Assembly: GCF_024345395.1 (NCBI RefSeq)
Contig: NZ_JAGQBA010000002.1
Location: 248,001-312,000, forward strand
Reading direction: 5' to 3'
Source of the DNA: Cyanobium sp. Tous-M-B4
Lineage (GTDB): Bacteria > Cyanobacteriota > Cyanobacteriia > PCC-6307 > Cyanobiaceae
DNA: 64,000 nt
Both the position numbers and the translations under genes were made by a program. The notes beneath the pieces are model-generated. The model did no database searches, was not told the origin of the DNA, and saw only the letters and a list, made by a program, of their open reading frames with translations. Below are positions 15,663-23,983 of the stretch, in pieces (within the stretch, counting starts at the first letter, position 1; every line of letters begins with the position of its first letter).

Positions 15663-16598
15663 ATGCCCCAGGCCCTGCGATGGCCCTTGATGTTGCTCCC
15701 TTTTGCGCTGTGGGGCACGGCGATGGCGGCGATGCGGCCCCTGCTGGAATCCGGCAGTCCCCTGCAGGTGGCAAGCCTGCGGCTGCTGCCCGCGGGGGTT
15801 CTGGTGCTGCTGGCCGCCCTGTTGCTGGGCCGCTCGCTGCGGGTGGCTGCCGTTGATTGGCCCTGGTTACTGGCCTTTGCCCTGGTGGACGGCAGCCTCT
15901 TCCAGGGGCTACTGGCTAGGGGCCTGGGCCAAACCGGGGCGGGCCTCGGTTCGGTACTTATTGATTCTCAGCCCCTGCTGGTGGCTCTGCTGGCCCGCAG
16001 TTTGTTTGGGGAGGCGATCAATCCGGTGGGCTGGGTGGGTCTGCTGCTGGGGTTGCTAGGCATTCTTTGCCTGGGTTTGCCGGCACCGGTGCTGCGCCAC
16101 TGGTGGCTCGATGGTCCGGTCGCCCTTGGCGAACAGGCCTGGAGCCATGGGGAGCTGTGGATGCTGGCGGCTGCGGCGGCGATGGCCATCGGCACGGTGC
16201 TGAGTCGCTACGCCAGCCGCCAGAGCGATCCGGTGGCAATTACCGGCTGGCACCTTCTGCTTGGTGGTCTGCCGCTGCTGGGCGGGGTCGCCTGGGAGGG
16301 GCCCCTGCTGCCCAGCTGGAGCCTGGGAGAATGGGGATTAATGGCTTATGCCACCGTGCTCGGCAGCGCCCTGGCCTATGGCCTCTTTTTCTGGTTTGCC
16401 AACAGTGGTGACCTCACAGGTTTCACCGCTCTCACCTTCTTAACTCCCGTCTTCGCCCTGCTCTGTGGGGTTTGGCTGCTTGGTGAGCAGTTGCAGCCGC
16501 TGCAGTGGCTCGGGGCCCTGCTGGCCTTGGTGTCGGTGCTGTTGATCAACCGGCGCCAGCAGCTCTGGCGCGGCACCTCCCTGCTGGAGCAGCCCTGA
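15663..16598 (+). CDS. DMT-superfamily transporter with two EamA domains
   Basis: A 311-residue integral membrane protein with about ten hydrophobic helices arranged as two EamA repeats (the first from MLLPFALWGTAMAAM, the second from ELWMLAAAAAMAIGTVLSRYAS). The C-terminal half has the family pattern AYATVLGSALAYGLFFWF and LTFLTPVFALLCGVWLLGE. Such proteins export amino acids, nucleosides or other metabolites; the substrate cannot be read from the sequence. It diverges from sppA with a 58-base gap and overlaps the next start by one base. Confidence 0.88.
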   Translation: MPQALRWPLMLLPFALWGTAMAAMRPLLESGSPLQVASLRLLPAGVLVLLAALLLGRSLRVAAVDWPWLLAFALVDGSLFQGLLARGLGQTGAGLGSVLIDSQPLLVALLARSLFGEAINPVGWVGLLLGLLGILCLGLPAPVLRHWWLDGPVALGEQAWSHGELWMLAAAAAMAIGTVLSRYASRQSDPVAITGWHLLLGGLPLLGGVAWEGPLLPSWSLGEWGLMAYATVLGSALAYGLFFWFANSGDLTGFTALTFLTPVFALLCGVWLLGEQLQPLQWLGALLALVSVLLINRRQQLWRGTSLLEQP

Positions 16599-17674
16599 TG
16601 CGGATCCTGGTGGTGAGTACTCCGGTGGGAGCCCTGGGCAGTGGCCGCGGCGGTGGTGTGGAGCTAACGGCCTGCGCCCTGGTGGCGGGGTTGTTGGGGC
16701 GGGGCCACCGGGTGACGGTGCTGGCGGCCGAGGGGTCGGTGTTGCCCAGCTCCTGCCTCGCCGCCGAACTTTGGACCAGTAGCGGCAGCTCCCAGACCAG
16801 CGCCCAGCACCAGCAGCGCAATGCCGCGATCACGATGCCGGCCGATGGCCTGCTGCAGGCCTTCTGGCGGCGGGCGCTATTGGAGGGGCCTGGGGCCGGC
16901 TTTGAGGCGGTGATCAACCTGGCCTACGACTGGCTGCCTCTCTGGTTGACGCCCATAGCGCCCCTGCCCCTGTTTCACCTGGTGAGCATGGGTTCGGTGA
17001 GTGAGGCGATGGATTTGGCGATTGCCGAGCTGGCGGCTTGGGATCAGCGGCGCCTTGCTTTTCATACGCGCGTTCAGGCGGAGGATTTTTGTTTGCCCCA
17101 GGCGCCGGTGGTGCTGGGCAATGGCTTTGACCTAGACGCCTATGGCTTCTGCGCCGAGCCTGAGCCGCTGCTCGGCTGGGCCGGCCGGGTGGCGCCGGAG
17201 AAGGGGCTGGAGGACGCGGCGGCGGCGGCGGCCCAGCTGGGGTTACCCCTAGCGGTGTGGGGTTTGGTGGAAGACCAGGACTATGCGGCAGCGGTGGAGG
17301 CGTCGGTGCCGGCTGGCACCCTGCAGTGGCGGGGTTTCTTGCCCACCGATCAGCTGCAGCAGCAGCTGGGCCATTGCCAGGCCCTGCTGAATACCCCCAA
17401 GTGGAATGAGGCCTACGGCAACGTGGTGGTGGAGGCGCTGGCCTGCGGTGTGCCGGTTGTGGCCTATCGCCGCGGCGGCCCTGGCGAGCTGGTGCAGCCG
17501 GGTTTCACCGGACTGCTGGTGGAGCCGGACGACGTGACGGCCCTGGCTGCGGCGGTGGCGCAGGTGGGCGCGATCGAGCGGCGTGCCTGCCGGGCCTGGG
17601 TGGAGGCCAACGCCACGCGGGCGGTGCTGGCGCAGCGGGTGGAGGCGTGGTTGCTGGCTGGTTTGGGTTTGTGA
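16598..17674 (+). CDS. Glycosyltransferase family 4 protein
   Basis: A 358-residue GT-B glycosyltransferase. The N-terminal domain starts MRILVVSTPVGALGSGRGGG (UDP-sugar glycosyltransferase type glycine-rich loop). The C-terminal Glycos_transf_1 domain shows LLGWAGRVAPEKGLEDAAAA, WRGFLPTDQLQQQLGHCQALLN and the EX7E-like motif WNEAYGNVVVEALACGVPVVA. A UDP- or GDP-sugar donor is expected. The acceptor is unknown. The ATG overlaps the transporter stop (TGATG), so both are probably one transcript. Confidence 0.9.
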   Translation: MRILVVSTPVGALGSGRGGGVELTACALVAGLLGRGHRVTVLAAEGSVLPSSCLAAELWTSSGSSQTSAQHQQRNAAITMPADGLLQAFWRRALLEGPGAGFEAVINLAYDWLPLWLTPIAPLPLFHLVSMGSVSEAMDLAIAELAAWDQRRLAFHTRVQAEDFCLPQAPVVLGNGFDLDAYGFCAEPEPLLGWAGRVAPEKGLEDAAAAAAQLGLPLAVWGLVEDQDYAAAVEASVPAGTLQWRGFLPTDQLQQQLGHCQALLNTPKWNEAYGNVVVEALACGVPVVAYRRGGPGELVQPGFTGLLVEPDDVTALAAAVAQVGAIERRACRAWVEANATRAVLAQRVEAWLLAGLGL

Positions 17675-17689
17675 AAGGCGATATGGATT

Positions 17690-17703
17690 CTTAGTCGACT
17701 AAG
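17690..17703. promoter_or_regulatory. Perfect palindrome, probable toxin-antitoxin operator
   Basis: CTTAGTCGACTAAG is a perfect 14-bp palindrome 30 bases upstream of the antitoxin start. Phd/YefM/VapB antitoxins repress their own promoter by binding short palindromes at this kind of position. The assignment as operator is inference. Confidence 0.6.
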
Positions 17704-17733
17704 CTGGTCAAATCTGGGAGGCGGATTACAGCC

Positions 17734-17982
17734 ATGCGGCAGGTAAACATGCACGAGGCCAAGACCCACCTATCGCGGCTGGTTGATGAGGCAGCAGCGG
17801 GGGAGCCGTTTGTGATTTGCAAGGCCGGCCGGCCCATGGTGCGCGTCACCCCCCTCAGCGAGGCAGGCGCTGCTGCGGCACCACTGCGGCGCCTGGGCCT
17901 GCTGGTCGGCCAGTGCCAGGTGCCCGACGACTTTGATCAGCTGGGCGCCGCCGAGATCGCCGATCTGTTTGAAGGCGCCTGA
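17734..17982 (+). CDS. Antitoxin, Phd/YefM family
   Basis: An 82-residue antitoxin. The N-terminal DNA-binding and dimerisation domain reads RQVNMHEAKTHLSRLVDEAA, followed by FVICKAGRPMVRVTPL, typical of Phd/YefM. The C-terminal tail (VPDDFDQLGAAEIADLFEGA) is the toxin-neutralising segment usual for antitoxins paired with PIN toxins. The next gene starts 8 bases later. The pair is probably autoregulated through the palindrome upstream. It sits between two glycosyltransferase genes, unlike the otherwise housekeeping context. Confidence 0.93.
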   Translation: MRQVNMHEAKTHLSRLVDEAAAGEPFVICKAGRPMVRVTPLSEAGAAAAPLRRLGLLVGQCQVPDDFDQLGAAEIADLFEGA

Positions 17983-17990
17983 GGCCAGCG

Positions 17991-18380
17991 ATGCGCATAT
18001 TGCTCGACACTCATCTTCTGGTGTGGGCGATGGGCTCGCCCGAGCGGCTGTCAGCGGCCCTAGCGGCGATGCTGCAGGATCCCGCCAATACGCCTGTGTT
18101 CAGTGTGGCCAGCCTGTGGGAGCTGGTGATCAAACAGGCGCTGGGGCGGCCGGATTTCCGGGTGGAGCCAGCCTTGCTGCGCCGAGCCCTGCTTGATGGC
18201 GGTTGGCAGGAACTGCCGATCCAGGCCCATCACGCTCTGGCTGTGGCCGCACTGCCGCTCCTGCATCGCGATCCCTTTGACCGGCTGTTGCTGGCCCAGG
18301 CCAGCGCTGATGGCCTGCTTTTGATCACTGCCGATCAGCAACTTGCGGCCTATCCGGGGCCGGTGCGGCTGATGGGCTGA
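17991..18380 (+). CDS. PIN-domain toxin (VapC-like RNase)
   Basis: A 129-residue PIN-domain ribonuclease. The acidic catalytic residues of the family are intact: D6 in LLDTHLLVWA, E44 in SLWELVIK, D97 in HRDPFDRLLLAQA and D115 in ITADQQL. Such toxins cut tRNA or rRNA when the antitoxin is degraded; the target of this one is unknown. The intact active site suggests it is functional and not a decaying relic. It follows its antitoxin by 8 bases. Confidence 0.93.
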   Translation: MRILLDTHLLVWAMGSPERLSAALAAMLQDPANTPVFSVASLWELVIKQALGRPDFRVEPALLRRALLDGGWQELPIQAHHALAVAALPLLHRDPFDRLLLAQASADGLLLITADQQLAAYPGPVRLMG

Positions 18381-18397
18381 ATGGGCGCTTCAGTACG

Positions 18398-20254
18398 TTG
18401 AATGCTTCGGCAAAACGCCCTCTGCCACAGCGCTTAACGCCAGAACTGCCAAGCGCTGAGCCCCCACCGGCGACGTTGGCCCGCCATCGCCTGGTCTTGC
18501 TCTGCACCCTGGCGATCGGCTTGCTGCTCTTCGTGTGGCAGCTCGGCAGCACCGGGCTAGTGGATGAAACACCGCCGCTGTTCGCCGCCTCGGCGCGGGC
18601 GATGGCTGAAACGGGCGACTGGCTGATTCCCCGCGTCAACGGCCTGCCCCGCTACGACAAACCGCCGCTTGTGTATTGGCTGATGGGGGCCCTTTATGCC
18701 CTGCCGGGGCAGCAGGCTTGGAACCCCCTGGGCACCTGGGCGGCGCGGCTGCCCTCGGCCCTGGCCAGCGTGACCTTGATGCTGGGCCTGGCCCACACGC
18801 TGCTGCGCTGGCCCCAACGCTCCCGGGCCCCAGGAGCCACGGCGCTGGCGGCCGCCCTGGCCTACGGCCTTTCGCCCCTGGCGTTGGTCTGGGGCCGCAT
18901 TGCCGTGAGTGATGCCCTGCTGGCGGGGTGTTTGGGGTTCAGCCTGCTGCTGAGCTGGCGCTGCTACGCCGCAGGCGGGCGCCGCTGGTGGCAGACCTGG
19001 CTGGTGCTGGGGCTGGCGGTGCTGGCCAAGGGGCCGGTGGCGGTGCTTTTGCTCGGGCTCACGCTCCTTTTATTTGGCTGGCTGCAGGCGGATCTGGGCG
19101 GGCTGTGGGCGCGGCTGCGGCCCCTGCCCGGGCTGGCACTCACCGCCCTGGTGGCGCTCCCTTGGTATGGCCTGGCGCTGCTGGTGGAGGGGGAGCCGTT
19201 CTGGCAGAGCTTTTTTGGTTACCACAATCTGCAGCGCTTCACCGCGGTGGTGAACAACCACCTGGCGCCCTGGTGGTTCTTCGGGCCGGTGCTGGTGATC
19301 GCCAGCTTGCCGGTCACTCCCTTGTTGCTGCTGGGGCTGGCCCAGGGCCTGGGGCGCCTGCGCTGGCGTTGGCTGCCGGCCGAGCCCCTGGCGCCAGAGC
19401 TCTCCCTGCAGCGCTTCGCCGCCTGCTGGCTGCTGGCGGTGTTGCTGTTTTTTACGGCGGCTGCCACCAAGCTGCCCAGCTACTGGCTGCCGGCCACGCC
19501 GGCGGCGGGCCTGCTGGTGGCCCTGGCGGCCCAGCGGAACGGTCGCTGGGCCTGGGGGCTGAGCCTGCTGCTAACGGCGGTGGTGGCCGGGGGCTTCGCG
19601 GCAGGCCCCCTGTGGCTGCCGCTGATTGAGGCCCCCGAGATGCCCAGCCTGGTGGCTGAGTTGTCGGCCGCGCCCTGGGTGCCCCTAGGTGCGGCCTTCT
19701 GGGCCTTGGCCCTGCTGCTGGGAGCCTGGGCGGGCTGGCGCAAGGACGCTCTGGCGGGCCTGCTGGCCCTGCAGCTGCCGCTGGCAGCGTTTGTGCCGGC
19801 GGTGTTGCTGCCGCTGGTGGAGTTGGGGGATCGGCTGCGGGCCGCCCCGGTGCGGGAGCTCGCGGCTGAGGCCCGCTCCGCCGGCCGGCCCAGTGAGCCC
19901 CTGGCGATGCTCGGCATGCTCAAACCCTCGCTGCACTACTACAGCCGCCGGGTGGTGATCTTCGAGGGTGATGAGCCCCAGCATTTGGTGAACCTGGCCG
20001 ATCGCCTGCGGCATGAGAGCCGCCCAGGCCAAGCCGCCAGCACGCCGGCGCAGCAGCCGAGTGTGTTGGTGGTGATTGATTCCGGCACCGCCGCCCAGCC
20101 CCACTGGCAGGGACTTCAACCCCAGCTATTGAGTCGCCGCGGTATCTACGCCCTCTGGCGCCTGGAGCGCAGTCGCCTTGAGCAGCGGGCGGCCCAGCTG
20201 CGCGCAAAGGGTTTGAGCCCCGATTGGCGCGATCCGAGGCCCGAGCGCTACTGA
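18398..20254 (+). CDS. Glycosyltransferase family 39 (ArnT-like) membrane protein
   Basis: A 618-residue integral membrane glycosyltransferase using a polyprenyl-phosphate sugar. The first periplasmic loop has the family pattern (GLVDETPPLFAASARAMAETG, then WLIPRVNGLPRYDKPPLVYW) with acidic catalytic residues expected in DETPP. About ten further hydrophobic helices follow, with KGPVAVLLLG and LPWYGLALL, and a roughly 130-residue soluble C-terminal domain. No ATG is available at the N-terminus; a TTG at 18398 is the most sensible start. ArnT/PMT-type enzymes modify lipid A or proteins; the acceptor here is unknown. Confidence 0.88.
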   Translation: MNASAKRPLPQRLTPELPSAEPPPATLARHRLVLLCTLAIGLLLFVWQLGSTGLVDETPPLFAASARAMAETGDWLIPRVNGLPRYDKPPLVYWLMGALYALPGQQAWNPLGTWAARLPSALASVTLMLGLAHTLLRWPQRSRAPGATALAAALAYGLSPLALVWGRIAVSDALLAGCLGFSLLLSWRCYAAGGRRWWQTWLVLGLAVLAKGPVAVLLLGLTLLLFGWLQADLGGLWARLRPLPGLALTALVALPWYGLALLVEGEPFWQSFFGYHNLQRFTAVVNNHLAPWWFFGPVLVIASLPVTPLLLLGLAQGLGRLRWRWLPAEPLAPELSLQRFAACWLLAVLLFFTAAATKLPSYWLPATPAAGLLVALAAQRNGRWAWGLSLLLTAVVAGGFAAGPLWLPLIEAPEMPSLVAELSAAPWVPLGAAFWALALLLGAWAGWRKDALAGLLALQLPLAAFVPAVLLPLVELGDRLRAAPVRELAAEARSAGRPSEPLAMLGMLKPSLHYYSRRVVIFEGDEPQHLVNLADRLRHESRPGQAASTPAQQPSVLVVIDSGTAAQPHWQGLQPQLLSRRGIYALWRLERSRLEQRAAQLRAKGLSPDWRDPRPERY

Positions 20255-20796
20255 GGCTGCGCGTCTTCTAATGACTGGGTCAGCTGCTTTTGCCGACAGA
20301 AACTGCAATGGCCCCAGCGGGCCATCTCACCGGCGGGGGCCGGGCTGGTGCAGCGGGGACAGCTAGCCATGCCGTGGACGTCCACCCGGCTGGGATGGAC
20401 GCTCCACACTTCTTCTTCCTGCTGGCGGCCGGGGGGCACGGCGGCGCTGGGGTGGTGCTGCTCCAGGCGTATGTCGCGCACGGTGAAGCCGTTGGCGCGT
20501 AGGGCCCCCAGCAGTTGATGGCGGTTGTATTGGAGCGCTTGCAGCCAGGGGCCAGGGGCGGCGCCCACGGTGAGCAGGCCGCTGTGCAGCCGCAGGGGCC
20601 GGCAGTGGGGTGCCAGCTGGGCGCCGGCGATGCGGGGCCAGGCCTGCCATAGGGCTGCCAGGTGGCCGCCCTGCTGCCAGCTTTGCTCCAATTCCCGCAG
20701 GCAGCTGGCCAGGGCGCTGGCGGGCTGCCGGGGTGGCGGCATCAGCAGGCTCAGATTGCCGAGTTGGCGGGTTTGCTGCCGGGGGGCCTTGGCCAT
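20248..20796 (-). CDS. DciA-like (DUF721) protein with C-terminal zinc ribbon
   Basis: A 182-residue protein. The DUF721 domain (about residues 25-110; LASCLRELEQSW, LAALWQAWPRIAGAQLAPHCRPLRLHSGLLTV, WLQALQYNRHQLLGAL) is that of DciA, the helicase operator that loads replicative DnaB in bacteria without DnaC/DnaI. The C-terminal 45 residues contain CPRC and CSFC pairs separated by about 17 residues, a likely zinc ribbon not typical of the short DciA proteins. A GTG lies just upstream of the ATG at 20796. The gene overlaps the glycosyltransferase end by 7 bases, tail to tail. Confidence 0.82.
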   Translation of the reverse strand: MAKAPRQQTRQLGNLSLLMPPPRQPASALASCLRELEQSWQQGGHLAALWQAWPRIAGAQLAPHCRPLRLHSGLLTVGAAPGPWLQALQYNRHQLLGALRANGFTVRDIRLEQHHPSAAVPPGRQQEEEVWSVHPSRVDVHGMASCPRCTSPAPAGEMARWGHCSFCRQKQLTQSLEDAQPQ

Positions 20797-20883
20797 CACT
20801 TGACCCTATCGGCGGTGCGGCAATCCCGCTGCTGAATCAAGCCAAACCCTGGCTAACCTCAAGCCTTGCCCCTGCAGCCTCCG

Positions 20884-21657
20884 ATGGGCTTCTTTGACCG
20901 CCTCAGCCGCCTGATCCGCGCCAACGCCAATGCGGCGGTGGGCGCGATGGAGGACCCTTCCAAGATTTTGGATCAATCGGTGGCCGACATGCAGTCGGAC
21001 CTGATCAAGCTGCGCCAGGCGGTGGCTACTGCTATCGCTAGCCAAAAGCGCATCCAGAATCAGGCGGAGCAGGCCGATTCTCAGGCTAAAACGTGGTACG
21101 AGCGCGCTGAACTGGCTCTCAAGAAGGGTGAGGAAGACCTGGCCCGCGAAGCCTTAGGGCGCCGCAAAACCTGCCAGGACACCGCCACTGCCCTCAACAC
21201 TCAGCTGCAGAGCCAGGCGGGTCAGGTGGAGCAGCTCAAAAAGACCTTGGTGTCACTTGAGAGCAAGATCGCCGAGGCCAAAACCAAGAAGGACATGCTC
21301 AAGGCCCGCGCCCAGGCGGCCCAGGCCCAGGAGCAGCTGCAGAGCGCCGTGGGCAGCTTGGGCACCAACAGCTCCATGGCCGCCTTTGAGCGCATGGAGG
21401 AAAAAGTGCAGACCCTGGAGGCTCGCAGCCAGGCCGCCGCTGAGCTGGCTGGAGCAGATCTGGAGAGTCAGTTTGCAGCGCTTGAAGGGGCCCCGGAGGT
21501 TGACGATGAATTGGCGGCTTTGAAAAATCGCCTGGCCGGTGGGACACCGGTATCCCTGCCCCTGGCAAACTCAGCTGCTGCCCAGCTCGAGCCGGTAAAG
21601 GTGAGCGAGGTAGACCCGGAGCTTGAGGAGCTCAAGCGTTCGATCGACAAACTCTGA
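20884..21657 (+). CDS. vipp1: PspA/IM30 family protein, Vipp1 type
   Basis: A 257-residue coiled-coil ESCRT-III-like protein that builds membrane-bound rings and supports thylakoid biogenesis. The amphipathic first helix (GFFDRLSRLIRANANAA) and the long helical hairpin (residues about 20-220) are typical of PspA/IM30. The additional C-terminal helix after a linker (PELEELKRSIDKL) is the feature separating Vipp1 from PspA. The first in-frame ATG is 18 bases upstream; the later one at 20884 matches the family. Thioredoxin follows 79 bases downstream. Confidence 0.92.
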   Translation: MGFFDRLSRLIRANANAAVGAMEDPSKILDQSVADMQSDLIKLRQAVATAIASQKRIQNQAEQADSQAKTWYERAELALKKGEEDLAREALGRRKTCQDTATALNTQLQSQAGQVEQLKKTLVSLESKIAEAKTKKDMLKARAQAAQAQEQLQSAVGSLGTNSSMAAFERMEEKVQTLEARSQAAAELAGADLESQFAALEGAPEVDDELAALKNRLAGGTPVSLPLANSAAAQLEPVKVSEVDPELEELKRSIDKL

Positions 21658-21736
21658 GCGGCTTGGCAGTTCGTCTCCGGCCGGCTGCCCTGCTCCATAC
21701 AATCGCCGTACGCATACGTTTTTAAGGGCTGCTGTC

Positions 21737-22057
21737 GTGTCTGTCGTTCATCTCACCGATGCCAATTTTCAAGCTGAGGTGACTGATTGTTCTACGCCCG
21801 TGCTGGTGGATGTATGGGCGGAGTGGTGTGGTCCCTGCCGGCTGATGGCTCCAATGATGGAGTGGATTGCTGCTGAATATGCGGGTCGTCTGGTGGTGGG
21901 CAAGCTCGAAGCAGACGCCAACCCCGCCATTCGCGATGGCTTGCAAATCCAGGGGCTGCCCGCCCTGATCTTGTTCCGAGATGGCAAGGAACTGGCTCGC
22001 CACGAGGGTGCCATGGCCAAACCTCAGCTACAGGCTTTTGTGGATGCCCATATCTGA
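21737..22057 (+). CDS. trxA: Thioredoxin
   Basis: A 106-residue thioredoxin with the canonical active site WAEWCGPCRL (around residues 27-36) and the cis-Pro loop GLPALILF. A GTG start at 21737 (reading as MSVVHLTDANFQ) fits the family length. The frame is open upstream, but that part is unconserved. The stop overlaps the following aminotransferase start by 14 bases, indicating coupled translation. It reduces disulfides in target proteins, probably using NADPH or ferredoxin-thioredoxin reductase encoded elsewhere. Confidence 0.94.
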   Translation: MSVVHLTDANFQAEVTDCSTPVLVDVWAEWCGPCRLMAPMMEWIAAEYAGRLVVGKLEADANPAIRDGLQIQGLPALILFRDGKELARHEGAMAKPQLQAFVDAHI

Positions 22058-23237
22058 GCGCCTGTCGCGTCTTGGCAGCGGCGTTTTCGCCCGCAATGAC
22101 CAGCGCAAATCGGCCTACGCATCTCGTGCCGCCAGCCGGGGTCTTTCCCCACTGCTCGACCTCTCACTCGGCTCCACCGACCTGCAACCCCCCGAGGCGG
22201 CCATCGAGGCGATCGCTGCCCAGCTTGGTCAGCCTGCCAGCGCCTCCTACTGCCTTCACGCAGCGACCCTGCCCTTTCGCTCGGCAGTGGCCGATTGGGC
22301 CCAGCGTCGCTTTGGGGTGAAGGTCGATCCGGAGACGGAGGTGCTGTTGCTGGTCGGTTCCCAGGAGGGCACGGCCCACCTGCCCCTGGCGGTGCTCAAC
22401 CCAGGTGATCGGGCCCTGCTGCTCGATCCCTGCTACCCGTCCCACCTGGGTGGCTTACACCTGGCTTCCGCTGAGCCGGTGTTTTTGCCGCTCGATCCCG
22501 AGGCGGGCTGGCGACCGGATTTTGATGCCCTCAGCCCTGAGCAGTGGGACGACTTGAAGTTGATGGTGCTCGGCTACCCCCACAACCCCACCGCTACTAC
22601 GGGCCAGCAGGTCTGGCTGGATGAATCGGCGGAAAGGGCCTTTCGCCATGGGCTGGTGCTGGCCCACGACAACCCTTACGTGGATCTGGCCCTCGATGGC
22701 GAGGCGCCGGCCCTGTTGCGAGCACCCCATTGGCGCGACTGCGGCATTGAGTTTTTCTCCTTTTCCAAGGGCTGGTGTTTGGGGGGCTACCGGTTGGCTT
22801 TCGCCATCGGTGCCGAGTGGTTGATCAGCGCCTTGCGGCAGCTCAAGGGGGTGGTGGATTTCAATCAGTCCCTTGCGCTGCAGGCCGGGGCGATTGCGGC
22901 GCTTGAGCAGGCTCCCCATTGGCCTGGTCAGTTGCGGCAGGAATACCGGCAGCGACGCGATCGCATGGCTGACGCCCTGGAGGCGGTGGGCTGGCCGGTG
23001 CGGCGGCCCTCAATGGCGCTTTATTTGTGGTTGGAGTTGCCGCCCCAGGCGCGTGAGCGCAGCTGGGGTAGCGAAGAATTTTGTGCAGCCCTGCTCGAGT
23101 CCACCGGTGTGGCCCTGACCCCTGGCAATGGCTTTGGCTCCGGAGGCGAGGGCTGGTTGCGCCTTGCCCTGGTGCATCCGGTGGCCGAGCTCGAGGCTGG
23201 TGCGGCCCGCATCGGCGCCTGGCTGGCCACCCTTTGA
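22044..23237 (+). CDS. Class I/II aminotransferase (LL-DAP aminotransferase-like)
   Basis: A 397-residue PLP aminotransferase of fold type I. Landmarks are LDLSLGSTDLQPPE near the N-terminus, VGSQEGTAHLPLAVLNPGD, the PLP Asn/Tyr region GYPHNPTATTG and AHDNPYVDL, and the Schiff-base lysine in FSFSKGWCLGGYR. It resembles the subgroup that includes LL-diaminopimelate and succinyldiaminopimelate aminotransferases, but substrate specificity cannot be assigned by eye. It overlaps thioredoxin by 14 bases, and its stop overlaps the TTG start of birA (TTGA). Confidence 0.88.
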   Translation: MPISERLSRLGSGVFARNDQRKSAYASRAASRGLSPLLDLSLGSTDLQPPEAAIEAIAAQLGQPASASYCLHAATLPFRSAVADWAQRRFGVKVDPETEVLLLVGSQEGTAHLPLAVLNPGDRALLLDPCYPSHLGGLHLASAEPVFLPLDPEAGWRPDFDALSPEQWDDLKLMVLGYPHNPTATTGQQVWLDESAERAFRHGLVLAHDNPYVDLALDGEAPALLRAPHWRDCGIEFFSFSKGWCLGGYRLAFAIGAEWLISALRQLKGVVDFNQSLALQAGAIAALEQAPHWPGQLRQEYRQRRDRMADALEAVGWPVRRPSMALYLWLELPPQARERSWGSEEFCAALLESTGVALTPGNGFGSGGEGWLRLALVHPVAELEAGAARIGAWLATL

Positions 23238-23941
23238 GCTGGCAGCTGCGCCGCCTGCCGGTGTGTGCCAGCACCGAGATCGAACTTGCTCGCTGGCTGG
23301 AGCAGCGCCAGGTCGCTGGCTTGTCACTGCAGCGGCTGGCGGTAACAGCTCGGCGCCAGCGCTTTGGCCACGGTCAGCAGGGGCGGCCCTGGTTGTCGCC
23401 GGCGGGCGGGCTCTGGCTAAGTGCGGCCCTTCCTTGGGCTGGGGCTTTGCCTGGAACGGCCTCCCTGGGCCTTGCGGTGGCGGTGGGGCTGGCCCAGCAG
23501 CTCGAGGCCCTGGGGCTTGCGGTGCAACTCAAGTGGCCCAACGATTTGCTCGTGGGGGATCGCAAAATCGCGGGGTTGTTGCCCCGCTTGCGCTTGCGGG
23601 GCCAGCGGATCCGCGCTGCCCAGGTTGGGGTGGGTCTCAATGGTTGCAACCGGGTGCCGCCTGGAGCCCTGTCGGTGGCAGAGGCCCTCGGCTGCCGGCA
23701 GGGCCACCCCCTGGCGCGGCCAGAGCGCTTGTTGCCCAGGGTGCTTGCTGGCCTGGAGTGGGCTGCGGCCCATGCCCAGCAGCCTTGCGAGGTGCGCGCC
23801 GCCGCCGAGGCCCGGCTGTGGCGCCCACCGGCGGGCTGGTTGCACGACGGTGAGCTGTGGCAGGTGCTGGGTCTGCATGCCGATGGCCGCTTGCGCCTCA
23901 GCCGGCAGGGGCGGGAGCTGGCCCTGCAGCGCCACTTCTGA
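23234..23941 (+). CDS. birA: Biotin--[acetyl-CoA-carboxylase] ligase
   Basis: A 235-residue group I biotin protein ligase (no DNA-binding domain) that charges the biotin carboxyl carrier protein of acetyl-CoA carboxylase. The ATP/biotin loop reads FGHGQQGRPWLSP where E. coli has GRGRRGRxW. Further landmarks are LKWPNDLLV and KIAGLLPRL, including the catalytic lysine, and AAQVGVGLNG. The start is a TTG whose TGA overlap with the upstream stop suggests coupling; no ATG fits. A short C-terminal domain (VLGLHADGRLRL) follows. Confidence 0.87.
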   Translation: MSWQLRRLPVCASTEIELARWLEQRQVAGLSLQRLAVTARRQRFGHGQQGRPWLSPAGGLWLSAALPWAGALPGTASLGLAVAVGLAQQLEALGLAVQLKWPNDLLVGDRKIAGLLPRLRLRGQRIRAAQVGVGLNGCNRVPPGALSVAEALGCRQGHPLARPERLLPRVLAGLEWAAAHAQQPCEVRAAAEARLWRPPAGWLHDGELWQVLGLHADGRLRLSRQGRELALQRHF

Positions 23942-23983
23942 GGCCGCTCTTCGGCAAGGGCGCGTTCAGGCAGGATTTTTACA

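Noticed and set aside
18381-18401. Short leader peptide (six codons) before the GT39 gene
   Set aside because: An ATG-to-TGA stretch overlaps the GT39 TTG start, but it is too short to be distinguished from chance.
18928-19629. Ala/Gly-rich frame within the GT39 gene
   Set aside because: Low-complexity out-of-frame reading of a GC-rich membrane-protein gene.
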